The translations under genes were made by a program, and so were the position numbers. A stretch of 20,325 bases of DNA. It comes from an uncultured Nocardiaceae bacterium. Lineage in GTDB: Bacteria; Actinomycetota; Actinomycetes; Mycobacteriales; Mycobacteriaceae. Positions 1 to 7,113 of this stretch are shown piece after piece. The notes under the pieces are model-generated. The model saw only the letters and a list, made by a program, of their open reading frames with translations. It made no database searches and had not been told where the DNA came from. Location of the stretch: contig CAKZIX010000193.1 of NCBI GenBank assembly GCA_936936565.1, forward strand, positions 1 through 20,325, given 5' to 3'. Each line of letters starts with the position of its first letter. Positions within the stretch are counted from its first letter, which is position 1.

Positions 1-26
1 GAAATTCCTGAAGTGAGGTGATGACC

Positions 27-308
27 ATGCCACGTACCCGTGAAGAGATCCTGGCCCACGCCGACGAACTGGCGACGCGCTTCGAAGACTACGAGCCGCG
101 CGAGGGCGACAAGCGCGACCCCGCACCCCTGCATGCCCTGCGCAGCGCAGTGCAGACGGTCGCCGTCGGCGAGATTCGGATCGGCGACGCAGTGCAGGAC
201 GCGCGGGCCGCTGGCTACTCGTGGGCTCTGATCGGCGCCCAGCTCGGCACATCCGGCGAAGCGGCCCGGCAGAAGTACGGGCGCCCGGCCCGCACTCAAC
301 CGTCGTAG
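27..308 (+). CDS. Small HTH-like hypothetical protein
   Basis: A 93-residue product. The ATG at 27 is preferred because a GAGGTG ribosome binding site lies six bases before it; in-frame GTG (18) and ATG (21) starts would overlap or crowd that site. The N-terminal half is charged and helical. The last 30 residues (AGYSWALIGAQLGTSGEAA, then RQKYGRP) look like a helix-turn-helix recognition segment of the type common in small actinobacterial proteins. I infer DNA binding but cannot name a family. It is the only plus-strand gene on the left side, and its stop lies five bases from the end of the converging leftward operon, so it probably belongs to a different transcription unit that begins left of the window. 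No terminator is visible between the two. Confidence 0.7.
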   Translation: MPRTREEILAHADELATRFEDYEPREGDKRDPAPLHALRSAVQTVAVGEIRIGDAVQDARAAGYSWALIGAQLGTSGEAARQKYGRPARTQPS

Positions 309-313
309 CCCCG

Positions 314-1258
314 TCACGCCGACCGCTCGGACTGCCTACGCAGGGCGCGCACGTCGCCGAGCCGGTACATGGGCCGATCGAGCCGGTGGTACCAGAAGTC
401 GGTTACCTGCCCGGTGTCGTGGCGCCGGAATGCCTTGCGCGCCAGTCGGCGCCGCGAGATCCACGAGCGAATCGTGCCGACGGGCACCGGCTCCCCGATC
501 TCGCGCAGCACGGCGACCAGCTCGTCGACGGTCATCAGCACGTCGTCGGCGCTGGCCAGCGTGCGCACGAGCAACCGCTCGACGTCGCACTGCTCGCCGC
601 ACGCCGGACAGCGGACCCAGCTGTCGCCCTTCTCTGCGCGTAGCTGCGTCGCGCAGGTCGGGCACGGGCCCACCGGCTTGAGGTCCGGCGCCTTGTCGAC
701 GGCCATCCGGCACCGCGCGATCGCGTCGGCGATCTCGGTGATCATCTCGTCGGCGGCCGGATGGCTGCGCACGTGCTCGACGTGATCGGCGAGCCAGACG
801 GCCACCTGCTCGGCCTCGGTGACGGGCACAATCGACAGCGCTGCCGGGTCGACGCGCGCGGTCTGCCCGCCGCGCCGGTACTGCTGCACGAGACCGGCCG
901 GGCCGACCGGCCCGTGCCCGCCCGCCGTGTAGCCGCCGATCGGGATCTTGACGCCGTCGCGCTCCTCGATGTCGCGCCCCCAGGTCGTGAGCGCATTCAC
1001 GAGCGCGTCGTATGCGCGCTGACCTTGCAGCTCGACACCGCGGCGCCCGACGGCCCGGATCGGTAGCGCGGTCTCGGCGTCGCGGCCGCCGACGCGGCCC
1101 GAGCTGAGCCGGTCGAGCCGCGAGCGGGTCACGGTGATGTCGACGACGAGGCCGGGCACGGTGCGCAGCTCGCCCGCGAACCGCTGCGCGCACAGCTCGC
1201 ACAGCGGCACGCCGTCGCTGACGGTGCGCCCGCACTCGAAGCACTCGACGGCGCTCAT
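314..1258 (-). CDS. Zinc-ribbon and winged-HTH phage protein
   Basis: A 314-residue product, last gene of the leftward operon. It has a four-cysteine ribbon at the N-terminus (C6, C9, C20, C23), a second ribbon at C199, C202, C217 and C220 (with C224 nearby), and a C-terminal helix-turn-helix starting near residue 242 (MTVDELVAVL, then GTIRSWISRRRLA). The domain order suggests a DNA-binding protein. Similar zinc-ribbon/HTH proteins sit at this position in many actinophages, usually without known function. The ATG at 1258 is chosen because AAAGGG lies just upstream. An alternative GTG at 1276 would overlap the previous gene but has no ribosome binding site. Regulator or replication accessory are both possible. 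Confidence 0.8.
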   Translation of the reverse strand: MSAVECFECGRTVSDGVPLCELCAQRFAGELRTVPGLVVDITVTRSRLDRLSSGRVGGRDAETALPIRAVGRRGVELQGQRAYDALVNALTTWGRDIEERDGVKIPIGGYTAGGHGPVGPAGLVQQYRRGGQTARVDPAALSIVPVTEAEQVAVWLADHVEHVRSHPAADEMITEIADAIARCRMAVDKAPDLKPVGPCPTCATQLRAEKGDSWVRCPACGEQCDVERLLVRTLASADDVLMTVDELVAVLREIGEPVPVGTIRSWISRRRLARKAFRRHDTGQVTDFWYHRLDRPMYRLGDVRALRRQSERSA

Positions 1259-1268
1259 CGGCGGCCCT

Positions 1269-1673
1269 TTACGCACCGGAACCGTCGAGCTCGAGCCGCG
1301 TCGCGCACGGATACGTCAAGCCTTCACAGGACGTGCAGTACGGACCCTCGCCGGTGTGAGTGGTCATCGGCTGGTGCAGCTTCCGCACCGCCTCGATCCG
1401 CGCCTCGGCCCACTTCGCGCGCTCTGTCATCCGCGTAAGGGCCTCATCCCGCGTCCGTCCCCAATGAGCCCGAGCCTGCTCACTCGCGGCGTACGCCGCC
1501 TGCTCACCGAACTCAGCGTTTGCGACCCGCTCGTCGCCCAGCTCCCGCCAGTACCGGCGGGACTTCCGCAGCAGACCGATCAGGTCCAGGGCGCGGCGAA
1601 GACGCAGGTCCCGCACGGACGTCACAACGCGCTCCAGATCACGGATCTGCTTGCGCTGCCCCGCGTCGCTCAT
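1269..1673 (-). CDS. Hypothetical coiled-coil protein with C-terminal cysteine motif
   Basis: A 134-residue product, highly charged and helical between residues 5 and 100, so probably a coiled coil. It ends in a short CxxC...C segment (PYCTSCEGLTYPCATR, near residues 111-126) that could bind zinc. The ATG at 1673 overlaps the stop of the RuvC-like gene as ATGA, which fixes the start; the reading frame stays open far upstream but only as a shadow of that gene. No family is recognised. It follows the resolvase directly and is probably translationally coupled to it, so a DNA-processing accessory role is possible but not shown. Confidence 0.75.
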   Translation of the reverse strand: MSDAGQRKQIRDLERVVTSVRDLRLRRALDLIGLLRKSRRYWRELGDERVANAEFGEQAAYAASEQARAHWGRTRDEALTRMTERAKWAEARIEAVRKLHQPMTTHTGEGPYCTSCEGLTYPCATRLELDGSGA

Positions 1674-2227
1674 GCTCGAATGTCCTTCCAAATCTTGGGA
1701 TCTAGGTGGTGGTGGGCGGCCTCGCGGTGGTACCAAGACAAACCGTCGAGGGCGCCGGCGCTGGCCAGGCTCAGAGCATCGGCCTCGTTGTCGTTGCGCA
1801 CCGCGGCATACGGCCACAGCGCGCGCATAGCGGCGATCACCTGCGCCTTGTCGGCGCGGCCGTTGCCGGTGGCGAATTTCTTGAGGGTGCCGGGGTTGAT
1901 CTCGGCGACCGGGATGCCCAGGCGCGCAAGGCGTCCCACGACGCGCCACCACAGCGCGCAGCGCAGATCGAGGTCGCCCCAACTCGGCATGTTCAGCGGC
2001 AGACCTTCGACGACGATGAGGGCGACGCGCGAGGGCAGTGCGGCGATCACGGCCCCGGCTTGCGCCTCGATGCGTTGCGCCCGGCCCGCATAGGTAGCCG
2101 GGTAGGTCCGCGCCGGACGAACCGTGCGCAGGTGTGGGACATTCGGCGTGCTGGCCGTGGACGGGTGTGCGATCGCGGCCACGCCTGTCGCTGAGAGCGA
2201 GATGTCGAGGCCAACGGCGGCAGTCAT
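1670..2227 (-). CDS. RuvC-like Holliday junction resolvase
   Basis: A 185-residue product with the RNase H-like RuvC pattern. The first acidic residue is D8 in GLDISLSATG, the second is E74 in the strand IVVEGLP, and the C-terminal acidic cluster is in RNDNEADALSLA (D146, E148, D150). A lysine-rich segment between them (TLKKFATGNGRADKAQV) is typical of RuvC-fold junction resolvases. Known members cleave four-way DNA junctions using Mg2+. In a phage this serves recombination or removal of branches before packaging. The length matches the roughly 170-190 residues of the family. The ATG at 2227 overlaps the preceding stop as ATGA. Confidence 0.87.
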   Translation of the reverse strand: MTAAVGLDISLSATGVAAIAHPSTASTPNVPHLRTVRPARTYPATYAGRAQRIEAQAGAVIAALPSRVALIVVEGLPLNMPSWGDLDLRCALWWRVVGRLARLGIPVAEINPGTLKKFATGNGRADKAQVIAAMRALWPYAAVRNDNEADALSLASAGALDGLSWYHREAAHHHLDPKIWKDIRA

Positions 2228-2526
2228 CGCGCACCGCCTCGCGACATGCCCCCGGGCCTGGCTGCCGTGGTCGAAAGTGCGTCGTCGAGTTCCCCGGCGA
2301 TTCGCAACACGACCGCCTCGGCGGCGTCGCCGTACTGGGACGCAAACAGGGGCGCGAATCCCATGCGACTCTCGGTGTTGATCGCCGCTTCATGCAGCGT
2401 CGCGAGGAAAAGCTCGCGCTGCTCGTAGTCCATCGCCCGCAGCGTCTCGAGGAATGCGCGGGCGGCCCGGGCGCCCGGCCACGCGACGATGGGCCGCAGC
2501 GTCAGGCCGTCCGGGTAGTCGCTCAT
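2224..2526 (-). CDS. Hypothetical protein
   Basis: A 100-residue product with a helical middle (AARAFLETLRAM, then YEQRELFLATLHEAA) and a disordered glycine/arginine tail. No motif or family is recognised. The start at 2526 overlaps the stop of the upstream zinc-finger gene as ATGA, and its own stop overlaps the RuvC-like start, so it is firmly inside the operon between a zinc-finger gene and a resolvase. Confidence 0.72.
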   Translation of the reverse strand: MSDYPDGLTLRPIVAWPGARAARAFLETLRAMDYEQRELFLATLHEAAINTESRMGFAPLFASQYGDAAEAVVLRIAGELDDALSTTAARPGGMSRGGAR

Positions 2527-2741
2527 CGCCCGGACCCCGTTCGTCCGTCAGCGGGCGCGCTGGCGGCTGCTTTCGCGGCCTTGATGCGCGGCAAGTGCGC
2601 CGGGAAGTGCGCGAGTTCGTGCTTGACGCCGACCAGGTCGGTCGTCGTGCACGGATCGCCGCCGGCGGCTCGGCAGGTCGGGCAGATCACCGTGAGCGCC
2701 AGCTCGCGGGTCTGGAGTTCGTCGAAGGTGCGCAGGGTCAT
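2523..2741 (-). CDS. Small phage zinc-finger protein
   Basis: A 72-residue product. The core motif ICPTCRAAGGDPCTT is followed by an H-rich segment (KHELAHFPAHLPRIKAAK). CPTC-x-A-x-G-x-P-C followed by histidines and a basic helix is a recurrent small zinc-finger design in actinophages and their hosts. Zinc binding is likely; the ligand (probably DNA) is unknown. The ATG at 2741 has AGGAG seven bases upstream and also overlaps the end of the replication-type gene as ATGA, so it can be translated both by coupling and independently. Confidence 0.8.
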   Translation of the reverse strand: MTLRTFDELQTRELALTVICPTCRAAGGDPCTTTDLVGVKHELAHFPAHLPRIKAAKAAASAPADGRTGSGR

Positions 2742-3595
2742 GCGGGGTCTCCTGGTGCGGGTTCGGATTTCGTGAGCGCTTCCCGGACGGCGGCGATGCC
2801 GCGGCGGGCGCGGTCGTCGGTGTCGGGGTCGTGGTCGCAGACGCGGCCGCCGGCGTAGCCCTCGGCGTCGCACAGGCCGCATGCGGCGATGGCGGCCGAG
2901 CGGGCCGCGGCGGCGGCGCGGGCTTGCTCGGATCGCGCGGCGGCGGCGCGACGGGCTTGGTCGGCGTCCCAGGCTTCGCGGCGCCGTCGGGTGTCGGCGC
3001 AGGCGCCGCAGTTCGGCGGTCGGTCGACGTCGACGTGCTTCGGGCATTTCGGGGGCGGGGGCGAGCTCGCGCGCTCACCAATGTGAGATCCCCCCTCGAC
3101 GTAAGTACTTAAGGGATGGGTCGGGTCGGGTTGGGTCGGGTTGGGTCGGGGTTGCCGAACCACACCCGAACGTGCGCCGTCGGTTACCTCGGCGTTCCGT
3201 GGAACGTTCGCCTGAACTTCGTCCGCATCATCGTCGTCGGGAGAGATACCCTTGCGTGCCGCGCGGCGCTTCTTCATCCGCTCGCGCGCTGCGGCGCGTT
3301 CGGCTTCGACCTCCTTCTTGGTGGGCTGGTACTCCTCCCAGTTGACGAACTGGTAGCCCTCCTCGCCGTCGTGCTCGTCGGGCACCCACATGCCCGCAGT
3401 GACGAGCACCTTGGCGAACTGCAACCGTGGGTCCCACCGCCGCACAACGGCTTTCGGGACGAATCCGTCGGTCAGCGCGCCTGCCGACCAGGTGCCGGCC
3501 AGTACCCACAACCCCATCGGCGCGATCGATTTGTCGATGGCGCGCCGCGTCTTGCGGTTGTCCGGAAGCCGGTCGTCGGCTTTGAACCAAGCCAC
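2738..3595 (-). CDS. Phage replication-type protein (HTH N-terminus, zinc C-terminus)
   Basis: A 285-residue product starting at GTG, immediately after the TAA of the methyltransferase gene. Residues 1-95 (MAWFKADDRLPDNRKTRRA, GLWVLAGTWSAGALTDGFVP, then YQFVNWEEYQPTK) match the winged-helix-like N-terminus of actinophage proteins usually placed with replication initiation or replisome-organiser functions. The middle is proline-rich and low complexity (QPRPNPTQPDPTHP). The C-terminal part has cysteine pairs (CPKHVDVDRPPNCGACAD, and later CGLCDAEGYAG) and an alanine/arginine-rich helix. I infer a replication initiator or loader recruiter. The low-complexity segment is encoded by iteron-like GGGTCGGGTT DNA. 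No helicase or primase gene is visible nearby, so the phage may depend on host replication enzymes. Confidence 0.7.
   Translation of the reverse strand: MAWFKADDRLPDNRKTRRAIDKSIAPMGLWVLAGTWSAGALTDGFVPKAVVRRWDPRLQFAKVLVTAGMWVPDEHDGEEGYQFVNWEEYQPTKKEVEAERAAARERMKKRRAARKGISPDDDDADEVQANVPRNAEVTDGARSGVVRQPRPNPTQPDPTHPLSTYVEGGSHIGERASSPPPPKCPKHVDVDRPPNCGACADTRRRREAWDADQARRAAAARSEQARAAAAARSAAIAACGLCDAEGYAGGRVCDHDPDTDDRARRGIAAVREALTKSEPAPGDPA
3115..3155. repeat. Iteron-like GGGTCGGGTT tandem repeat
   Basis: Two exact tandem copies of the 10-mer TTGGGTCGGG (3131-3140, 3141-3150) with partial copies on both sides. They lie inside the replication-type gene and encode its proline-rich linker. A small AT-rich palindrome, AAGTACTT (3103-3110), sits next to them in otherwise very GC-rich DNA. 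The repeat may only reflect low-complexity protein, or it may be a replication origin. Confidence 0.6.
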
Positions 3596-4621
3596 TTAGG
3601 CACCATCCTTGAAGTCCATTGCCGACTGCTGCAACCGCGTGCGCAGCGACAGCTCGAGGTACTCGGCGTTCAGGTCGATACCGACGTACCGGCGCCCGTG
3701 CTTCGCTGCCGCCAAACCCGTTGTGCCGGAACCGCTGAACGGGTCGAGCACCACACCACTGGGCCGGCATCCGGCTTGCACACAGCGCTCAGCCAGCGCT
3801 ACCGGCATCACCGCGAAATGCGCCTCGGCGAACGGCTGCGTCGTGATCGACCACACGTCACCCGGATTGCGCCCCTTCGGATTCTCTGCCGCGTGGTCCC
3901 GGTCGGTCCGGTAGTCGGTCTCGGGATGCCGCCCGGGCCCGGGCGGTGCGTAAGTGTTGCCCCTGCGCCGAGCGGTCGCGCCGACGCCACCTGCGATGCC
4001 CTTGTTCTTGCCGCCGAATACCCGTCCGTCCCGCGCGTCGGGGTACGTGAGCGGTTCGCGAATTGAGTCGAGATCGAACCAGTAGCGCCGGGACTTCGAC
4101 AGCAGGAACAAGGGCTCGTAGGAGGTGCTGAGACGGTCGGTCACGCTCTCGGGCATGGCGTTCGGCTTGTGCCAGACGATCGCGTTGCGCAGCGTCCAGC
4201 CGTCATCCTGTAGCGCAAAGGCGACGCGCCAAGGGATGCCGAGCAGGTTCTTTGGCCCGCGGTCAGCCGGCTTGGTTGGCATGCCCTGCATCAGCTGGAC
4301 ACGACGGCCTTGCAGCGCACTGCTGCGGCCAGGATCGGTGTGGCCGCCGGCGGCGGCGAAGCTGTCGCCGAGGTTGAGCCACAGCGTGCCGTCGTCGGCA
4401 AGCACGCGCCGCAGCTCCGAGAACAGCGCGCGTATGGTCTCGACGTACTCAGCCGGCGAGCCTTCGAGCCCGTACTGGCCGTCGATGCCGTAGTCCCGAA
4501 GTCCGTAGTACGGCGGTGAGGTGACGATGCAATCCGCTGAGCCGCTGGGCAACTCGCGTGCGACCTCGAGGGCGTCGCCGAGATGCAGCGTCACGCTGTC
4601 GTCGGAGTAGTAGACGGTCAT
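3596..4621 (-). CDS. Beta-class DNA methyltransferase (m4C or m6A)
   Basis: A 341-residue product with the catalytic motif TSPPYYGLRDYG at residues 34-45 before the SAM-binding motif DPFSGSGTTG at 293-302. That is the circularly permuted order of beta-class amino-methyltransferases. VGIDLNAEY follows as the next conserved strand. The SPPY form occurs in both N4-cytosine and N6-adenine enzymes, so the modified base cannot be decided here. The target recognition region is between residues 100 and 270. No partner endonuclease is visible, so it acts as an orphan methylase, most likely protecting phage DNA from host restriction. The ATG at 4621 overlaps the upstream stop as ATGA. Confidence 0.93.
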   Translation of the reverse strand: MTVYYSDDSVTLHLGDALEVARELPSGSADCIVTSPPYYGLRDYGIDGQYGLEGSPAEYVETIRALFSELRRVLADDGTLWLNLGDSFAAAGGHTDPGRSSALQGRRVQLMQGMPTKPADRGPKNLLGIPWRVAFALQDDGWTLRNAIVWHKPNAMPESVTDRLSTSYEPLFLLSKSRRYWFDLDSIREPLTYPDARDGRVFGGKNKGIAGGVGATARRRGNTYAPPGPGRHPETDYRTDRDHAAENPKGRNPGDVWSITTQPFAEAHFAVMPVALAERCVQAGCRPSGVVLDPFSGSGTTGLAAAKHGRRYVGIDLNAEYLELSLRTRLQQSAMDFKDGA

Positions 4622-5649
4622 GTGCTCGCCTCCCCGAAATCGAGCGGTTCACCGGATCGGCACCCGTACGGCGAGCAGCCATCGGGGTCGCCGTGCTCAG
4701 CGAGTTCGTCGAAAATGTCGGTCTGCCGATCAGCCCACTCGCGCGGCGTCACGCGGTCGATCGGCGCGAGGTCGAGCGGGACGCGCGAGCGATGCAGGAA
4801 CGCCTCACCATCCAGCTGCCCGGCACCAACACGGTTGCCGCCCTTGCGGATCCGCCGGTCGAAATCGACGGCGTCGGCCCATTCGGGCGCTCTGAAACGC
4901 GAGCACTCGCATCCCTGGCCGAAGTCCAGACCGTTAACTGCTGGCCCTGTGTGCACGGTTGCGCCGCACTCCCATTCGTCGCCGTAGTGCGCGGATCTGT
5001 GGTGTCCGCACTCGCATGTGTCGCGCAGCGCGCGCCACTGGGCGTTGCCGTGGAACGGGCAGCCGATGCACGCGCTTTTCGCGGTGTGCCCCCAGCCGGC
5101 AGCGCGCAGCCAGCGTTCGCAGTCTTTGCGTGACATGCCTAGCTCAAATAGCGGGTATCGCTGCGTCGTGTACAGGTTCAGGCGCCTGTTGGCGATGCGG
5201 TGCCATTCGTCGGTGCTGAACCCGATCCACTGCTCGGCGACCCGGCCGCGCGGCACGTGCCGGAAGGCGGGTGCCTTGGCGCCCAACAGTTCCCGCACCT
5301 TGCGGTTGATCGGTGCCAGCTTGTACTCGCTGGTGCACTGCCTGCGGCCCATGCCGTCGCCGCCGTCCGGGTTTCGGATGAACCACGGCACCGACACGAA
5401 CCGCGCTGCTGGGTCGAGAGTGTCGGCGCGCAGGTTCCCCTTCGACACTCGGTAGAACGGGATACCTGCACGCTCGAACTCGACGGCGAGCCGATCCACC
5501 TGCGCGTAAACGGCTTTCGGCTCCCAACCCGTGTCGGCGAAGATCGCGCCGTCGACGTCGTCGAGGATGCCGCGGCACGCCATCAACGCCAGCGTCGTCG
5601 ACTGGACACCAGCGCCGAGTGACAGCAGCCGTAGAGTCGGTTCGCTCAC
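4618..5649 (-). CDS. PAPS-reductase-like PP-loop protein with inserted zinc module
   Basis: A 343-residue product; GTG at 5649 overlaps the upstream stop as GTGA. The PP-loop is SLGAGVQST at 10-18. The family motifs FADTGWEPK (about 37-45), RRQCTSEYK (102-110) and CIGCPFHG (194-201) follow in the order seen in phage 'phosphoadenosine phosphosulfate reductase' proteins. These phage members are related to adenylating sulfur-transfer enzymes, and their true substrate is mostly unknown. Residues 211-252 are an insertion with CECGHHRSAH and a later C-x18-C-x-C, resembling a small free-standing zinc-binding module of actinobacterial proteins. Its position directly before a DNA methyltransferase fits a role in nucleic-acid modification, but that is inference. 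Confidence 0.82.
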   Translation of the reverse strand: MSEPTLRLLSLGAGVQSTTLALMACRGILDDVDGAIFADTGWEPKAVYAQVDRLAVEFERAGIPFYRVSKGNLRADTLDPAARFVSVPWFIRNPDGGDGMGRRQCTSEYKLAPINRKVRELLGAKAPAFRHVPRGRVAEQWIGFSTDEWHRIANRRLNLYTTQRYPLFELGMSRKDCERWLRAAGWGHTAKSACIGCPFHGNAQWRALRDTCECGHHRSAHYGDEWECGATVHTGPAVNGLDFGQGCECSRFRAPEWADAVDFDRRIRKGGNRVGAGQLDGEAFLHRSRVPLDLAPIDRVTPREWADRQTDIFDELAEHGDPDGCSPYGCRSGEPLDFGEAST

Positions 5650-5846
5650 CGCTGCCCCCGATCGCTCAGCGGTTCCGGTGCCAGCCCGTCGACATCGTCG
5701 AGCACATCGATGGCAGCGACCAGGCCGCGCGCCAACTCCACGGCGGTCGTGTTCCGCCGTAGACCCGTCCACATCGTCAGATACCCGGACGCCTTGCGCC
5801 GCAACGACTCCCGCACCGTGGGGTCATTGAGATCGAGGTCAGCCAC
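5646..5846 (-). CDS. Small hypothetical protein
   Basis: A 66-residue acidic helical protein (ESLRRKASGYLTMWTGLRR, VELARGLVAAIDVLDDV). The GTG at 5846 is set by its overlap with the stop of the preceding small membrane gene; the frame remains open upstream only as a shadow. No family is recognised. Its stop overlaps the start of the PP-loop gene as GTGA. Confidence 0.65.
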   Translation of the reverse strand: MADLDLNDPTVRESLRRKASGYLTMWTGLRRNTTAVELARGLVAAIDVLDDVDGLAPEPLSDRGQR

Positions 5847-5985
5847 GGCGCACCGCCTCACGCTGCGCGACCAGGTGCTCCATAACCTCGACCGTCCAGC
5901 CGCCCACGACATAGGTGGCGACCGCCGACGTCGCGGCACCGAGCGCGACGGCGGCGAGCAGCATCATGCATTGCGCGCGGGTCAT
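5839..5985 (-). CDS. Small single-pass membrane protein
   Basis: A 48-residue product. Residues 7-30 (MMLLAAVALGAATSAVATYVVG) form one hydrophobic segment, followed by a charged tail (VEVMEHLVAQREAVRRG). The ATG at 5985 overlaps the upstream stop as ATGA. Small inner-membrane proteins are common in actinophage early operons; the function is unknown. Confidence 0.7.
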   Translation of the reverse strand: MTRAQCMMLLAAVALGAATSAVATYVVGGWTVEVMEHLVAQREAVRRG

Positions 5986-6176
5986 GACGCACCGCGCGGC
6001 GGTACCTCGCGCCCGTCCTCGTAGTCGACCTGCGCCGAGCACGTCGGGCACCACAGGCGCATGTCGTCGGACTCGCAGCGCGCGCAGTGCCCGGCGCCAA
6101 CAGTCTTGTGGCACCGGCCATTGCAGGGCTCGACGGCGGTCTCGCCGGCCAGGATTGCCGCGTCTTCGGCGGTCAT
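5982..6176 (-). CDS. Small zinc-ribbon-like protein
   Basis: A 64-residue product with three cysteine pairs: C18/C22 (PCNGRCHK), C31/C34 (HCARCES) and C43/C46 (WCPTCSAQ). This suggests one or two small zinc sites. The start and stop overlap both neighbours by four bases. No family can be named. It could be a protein-protein or nucleic-acid adaptor. Confidence 0.72.
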   Translation of the reverse strand: MTAEDAAILAGETAVEPCNGRCHKTVGAGHCARCESDDMRLWCPTCSAQVDYEDGREVPPRGAS

Positions 6177-6424
6177 GTCAGGTCCTCCGTCGACTCGGCC
6201 CGACGCGCGACCAGGTCGTTGTAGTGATCCAGGTCGTCCGCCGTCGCGTCACTGAACGGCTTCACTGCCATCCGGGGCATGCACGAGTTACTCGAAAGCG
6301 AGTTGAGTTCGGCAGCAACACGATTCAGAACTTCGCGTTCATCGGCTGTGAGCGCGACGACGGCCTTTGTGCTGTCGTCGCAACCTTGGACGGTCACCAT
6401 GTAGTCGCTGGTCTCGGCGCTCAC
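6173..6424 (-). CDS. Hypothetical protein
   Basis: An 83-residue acidic protein with a central helix (LTADEREVLNRVAAELNSLS). GTG at 6424 overlaps the upstream stop as GTGA; an internal ATG at 6400 is a possible alternative. No family is recognised. Confidence 0.65.
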   Translation of the reverse strand: MSAETSDYMVTVQGCDDSTKAVVALTADEREVLNRVAAELNSLSSNSCMPRMAVKPFSDATADDLDHYNDLVARRAESTEDLT

Positions 6425-6603
6425 GCTGCATCACCGCCGCCCACGGGGTGGACCAGCACGCGCGGCACGGCGTGGACCTTGCCGCGGTGCTTGACGGCGA
6501 CGTGGTCGTCGTCGAGGTCGTCGACCTTGTCGGGCGGCGCCATCTCGCCGATGTAGACGCGCCCGCCGCGCACGGGCTGGAAGTGCACGAGCTGGCCGGT
6601 CAT
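6421..6603 (-). CDS. Small hypothetical beta-rich protein
   Basis: A 60-residue product beginning MTGQLVHFQPVRGGRVYIGE and ending in KVHAVPRVLVHPVGGG. The alternating hydrophobic pattern suggests a small beta fold. The ATG at 6603 overlaps the upstream stop as ATGA. No family is recognised. Confidence 0.65.
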   Translation of the reverse strand: MTGQLVHFQPVRGGRVYIGEMAPPDKVDDLDDDHVAVKHRGKVHAVPRVLVHPVGGGDAA

Positions 6604-6830
6604 GACGGCCTCGCTCGCATGACGACGCCGGTCTCGGGGTCGTGGTCGAGACCGTGACCGATGACCGGCTTGTGCCGCGTGATGAGGCCGAGCGCGACGC
6701 CGTACACCGGCGGGTTGGTGTCGGGCACTTCGGTGACGATCGCGATGGCGTCGAACGTTCCTGGCAGTGTGACGCCGTCGACCTGAATGCCGGTGCTGGT
6801 CAGCGTGATTCGCTCATTTGCGTCAGGCAT
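6600..6830 (-). CDS. Hypothetical protein
   Basis: A 76-residue product starting MPDANERITLTSTGIQVDG, rich in beta-forming residues (AIAIVTEVPDTN, GVALGLITRHKP). The ATG at 6830 is chosen over an in-frame GTG at 6839 because GAAGGG lies at suitable distance and the ATG overlaps the upstream gene end. The function is unknown. Confidence 0.65.
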   Translation of the reverse strand: MPDANERITLTSTGIQVDGVTLPGTFDAIAIVTEVPDTNPPVYGVALGLITRHKPVIGHGLDHDPETGVVMRARPS

Positions 6831-7113
6831 CGGTGCCACCCTTCGGGGTCAGATCGACGATGAACCGAATGGCCATCGCGGCGACCTGCACGGCCTCCTC
6901 GAGCGCGTGGGGCAGGTCGTCGGCCTTGATCGCGTCCCATAGCTCGTCGACCTCCTCGAGCAGGACGGCGTAGCCCTCGTGCGCGCTGTGGAACGACTCG
7001 GGGAACTTCCCGTAGGCGTCGACCAGTTCGCTTGCGACGCAGCCGGTTACGCGCCGCACGTCGCGCATGCGCGACAGCTCGGCGGCCACGGGCGTGAGTC
7101 CCGGCGCGCTCAT
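6823..7113 (-). CDS. MazG-like (all-alpha NTP pyrophosphohydrolase-like) protein
   Basis: A 96-residue, all-helical product. The pattern EGYAVLLEEVDELWDAIK, followed by HALEEAVQVAAMAIRFIVDL, has the EExxE(L) and downstream E-x-x-D-like helical arrangement of MazG-type NTP pyrophosphohydrolases, in a short form common in phages. Known members hydrolyse nucleoside triphosphates and can lower alarmone or aberrant nucleotide levels. Not all acidic ligands are certain here, so activity is unproven. The start ATG at 7113 overlaps the upstream stop as TGATG, with GGGTGG upstream. Confidence 0.6.
   Translation of the reverse strand: MSAPGLTPVAAELSRMRDVRRVTGCVASELVDAYGKFPESFHSAHEGYAVLLEEVDELWDAIKADDLPHALEEAVQVAAMAIRFIVDLTPKGGTDA

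Noticed and set aside
637..652. Sixteen-base match GCGCGTAGCTGCGTCG, also found near 11532-11547
   Set aside because: Both copies code TQLRA in unrelated proteins; a single short GC-rich match is expected by chance or codon bias.
1134..2093. Long plus-strand ORF opposite the resolvase and neighbouring gene
   Set aside because: It is arginine/proline-rich and has no ribosome binding site or motif. It mirrors two overlapping minus-strand genes with clear features, a common effect of high GC.
3115..3155. CRISPR or direct-repeat array
   Set aside because: The units are contiguous 10-mers without spacers and lie inside a coding region.
3116..4066. Plus-strand ORF opposite the methyltransferase and replication gene
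   Set aside because: It begins in the tandem repeat, has shadow-like composition, and lies opposite a certain methyltransferase.
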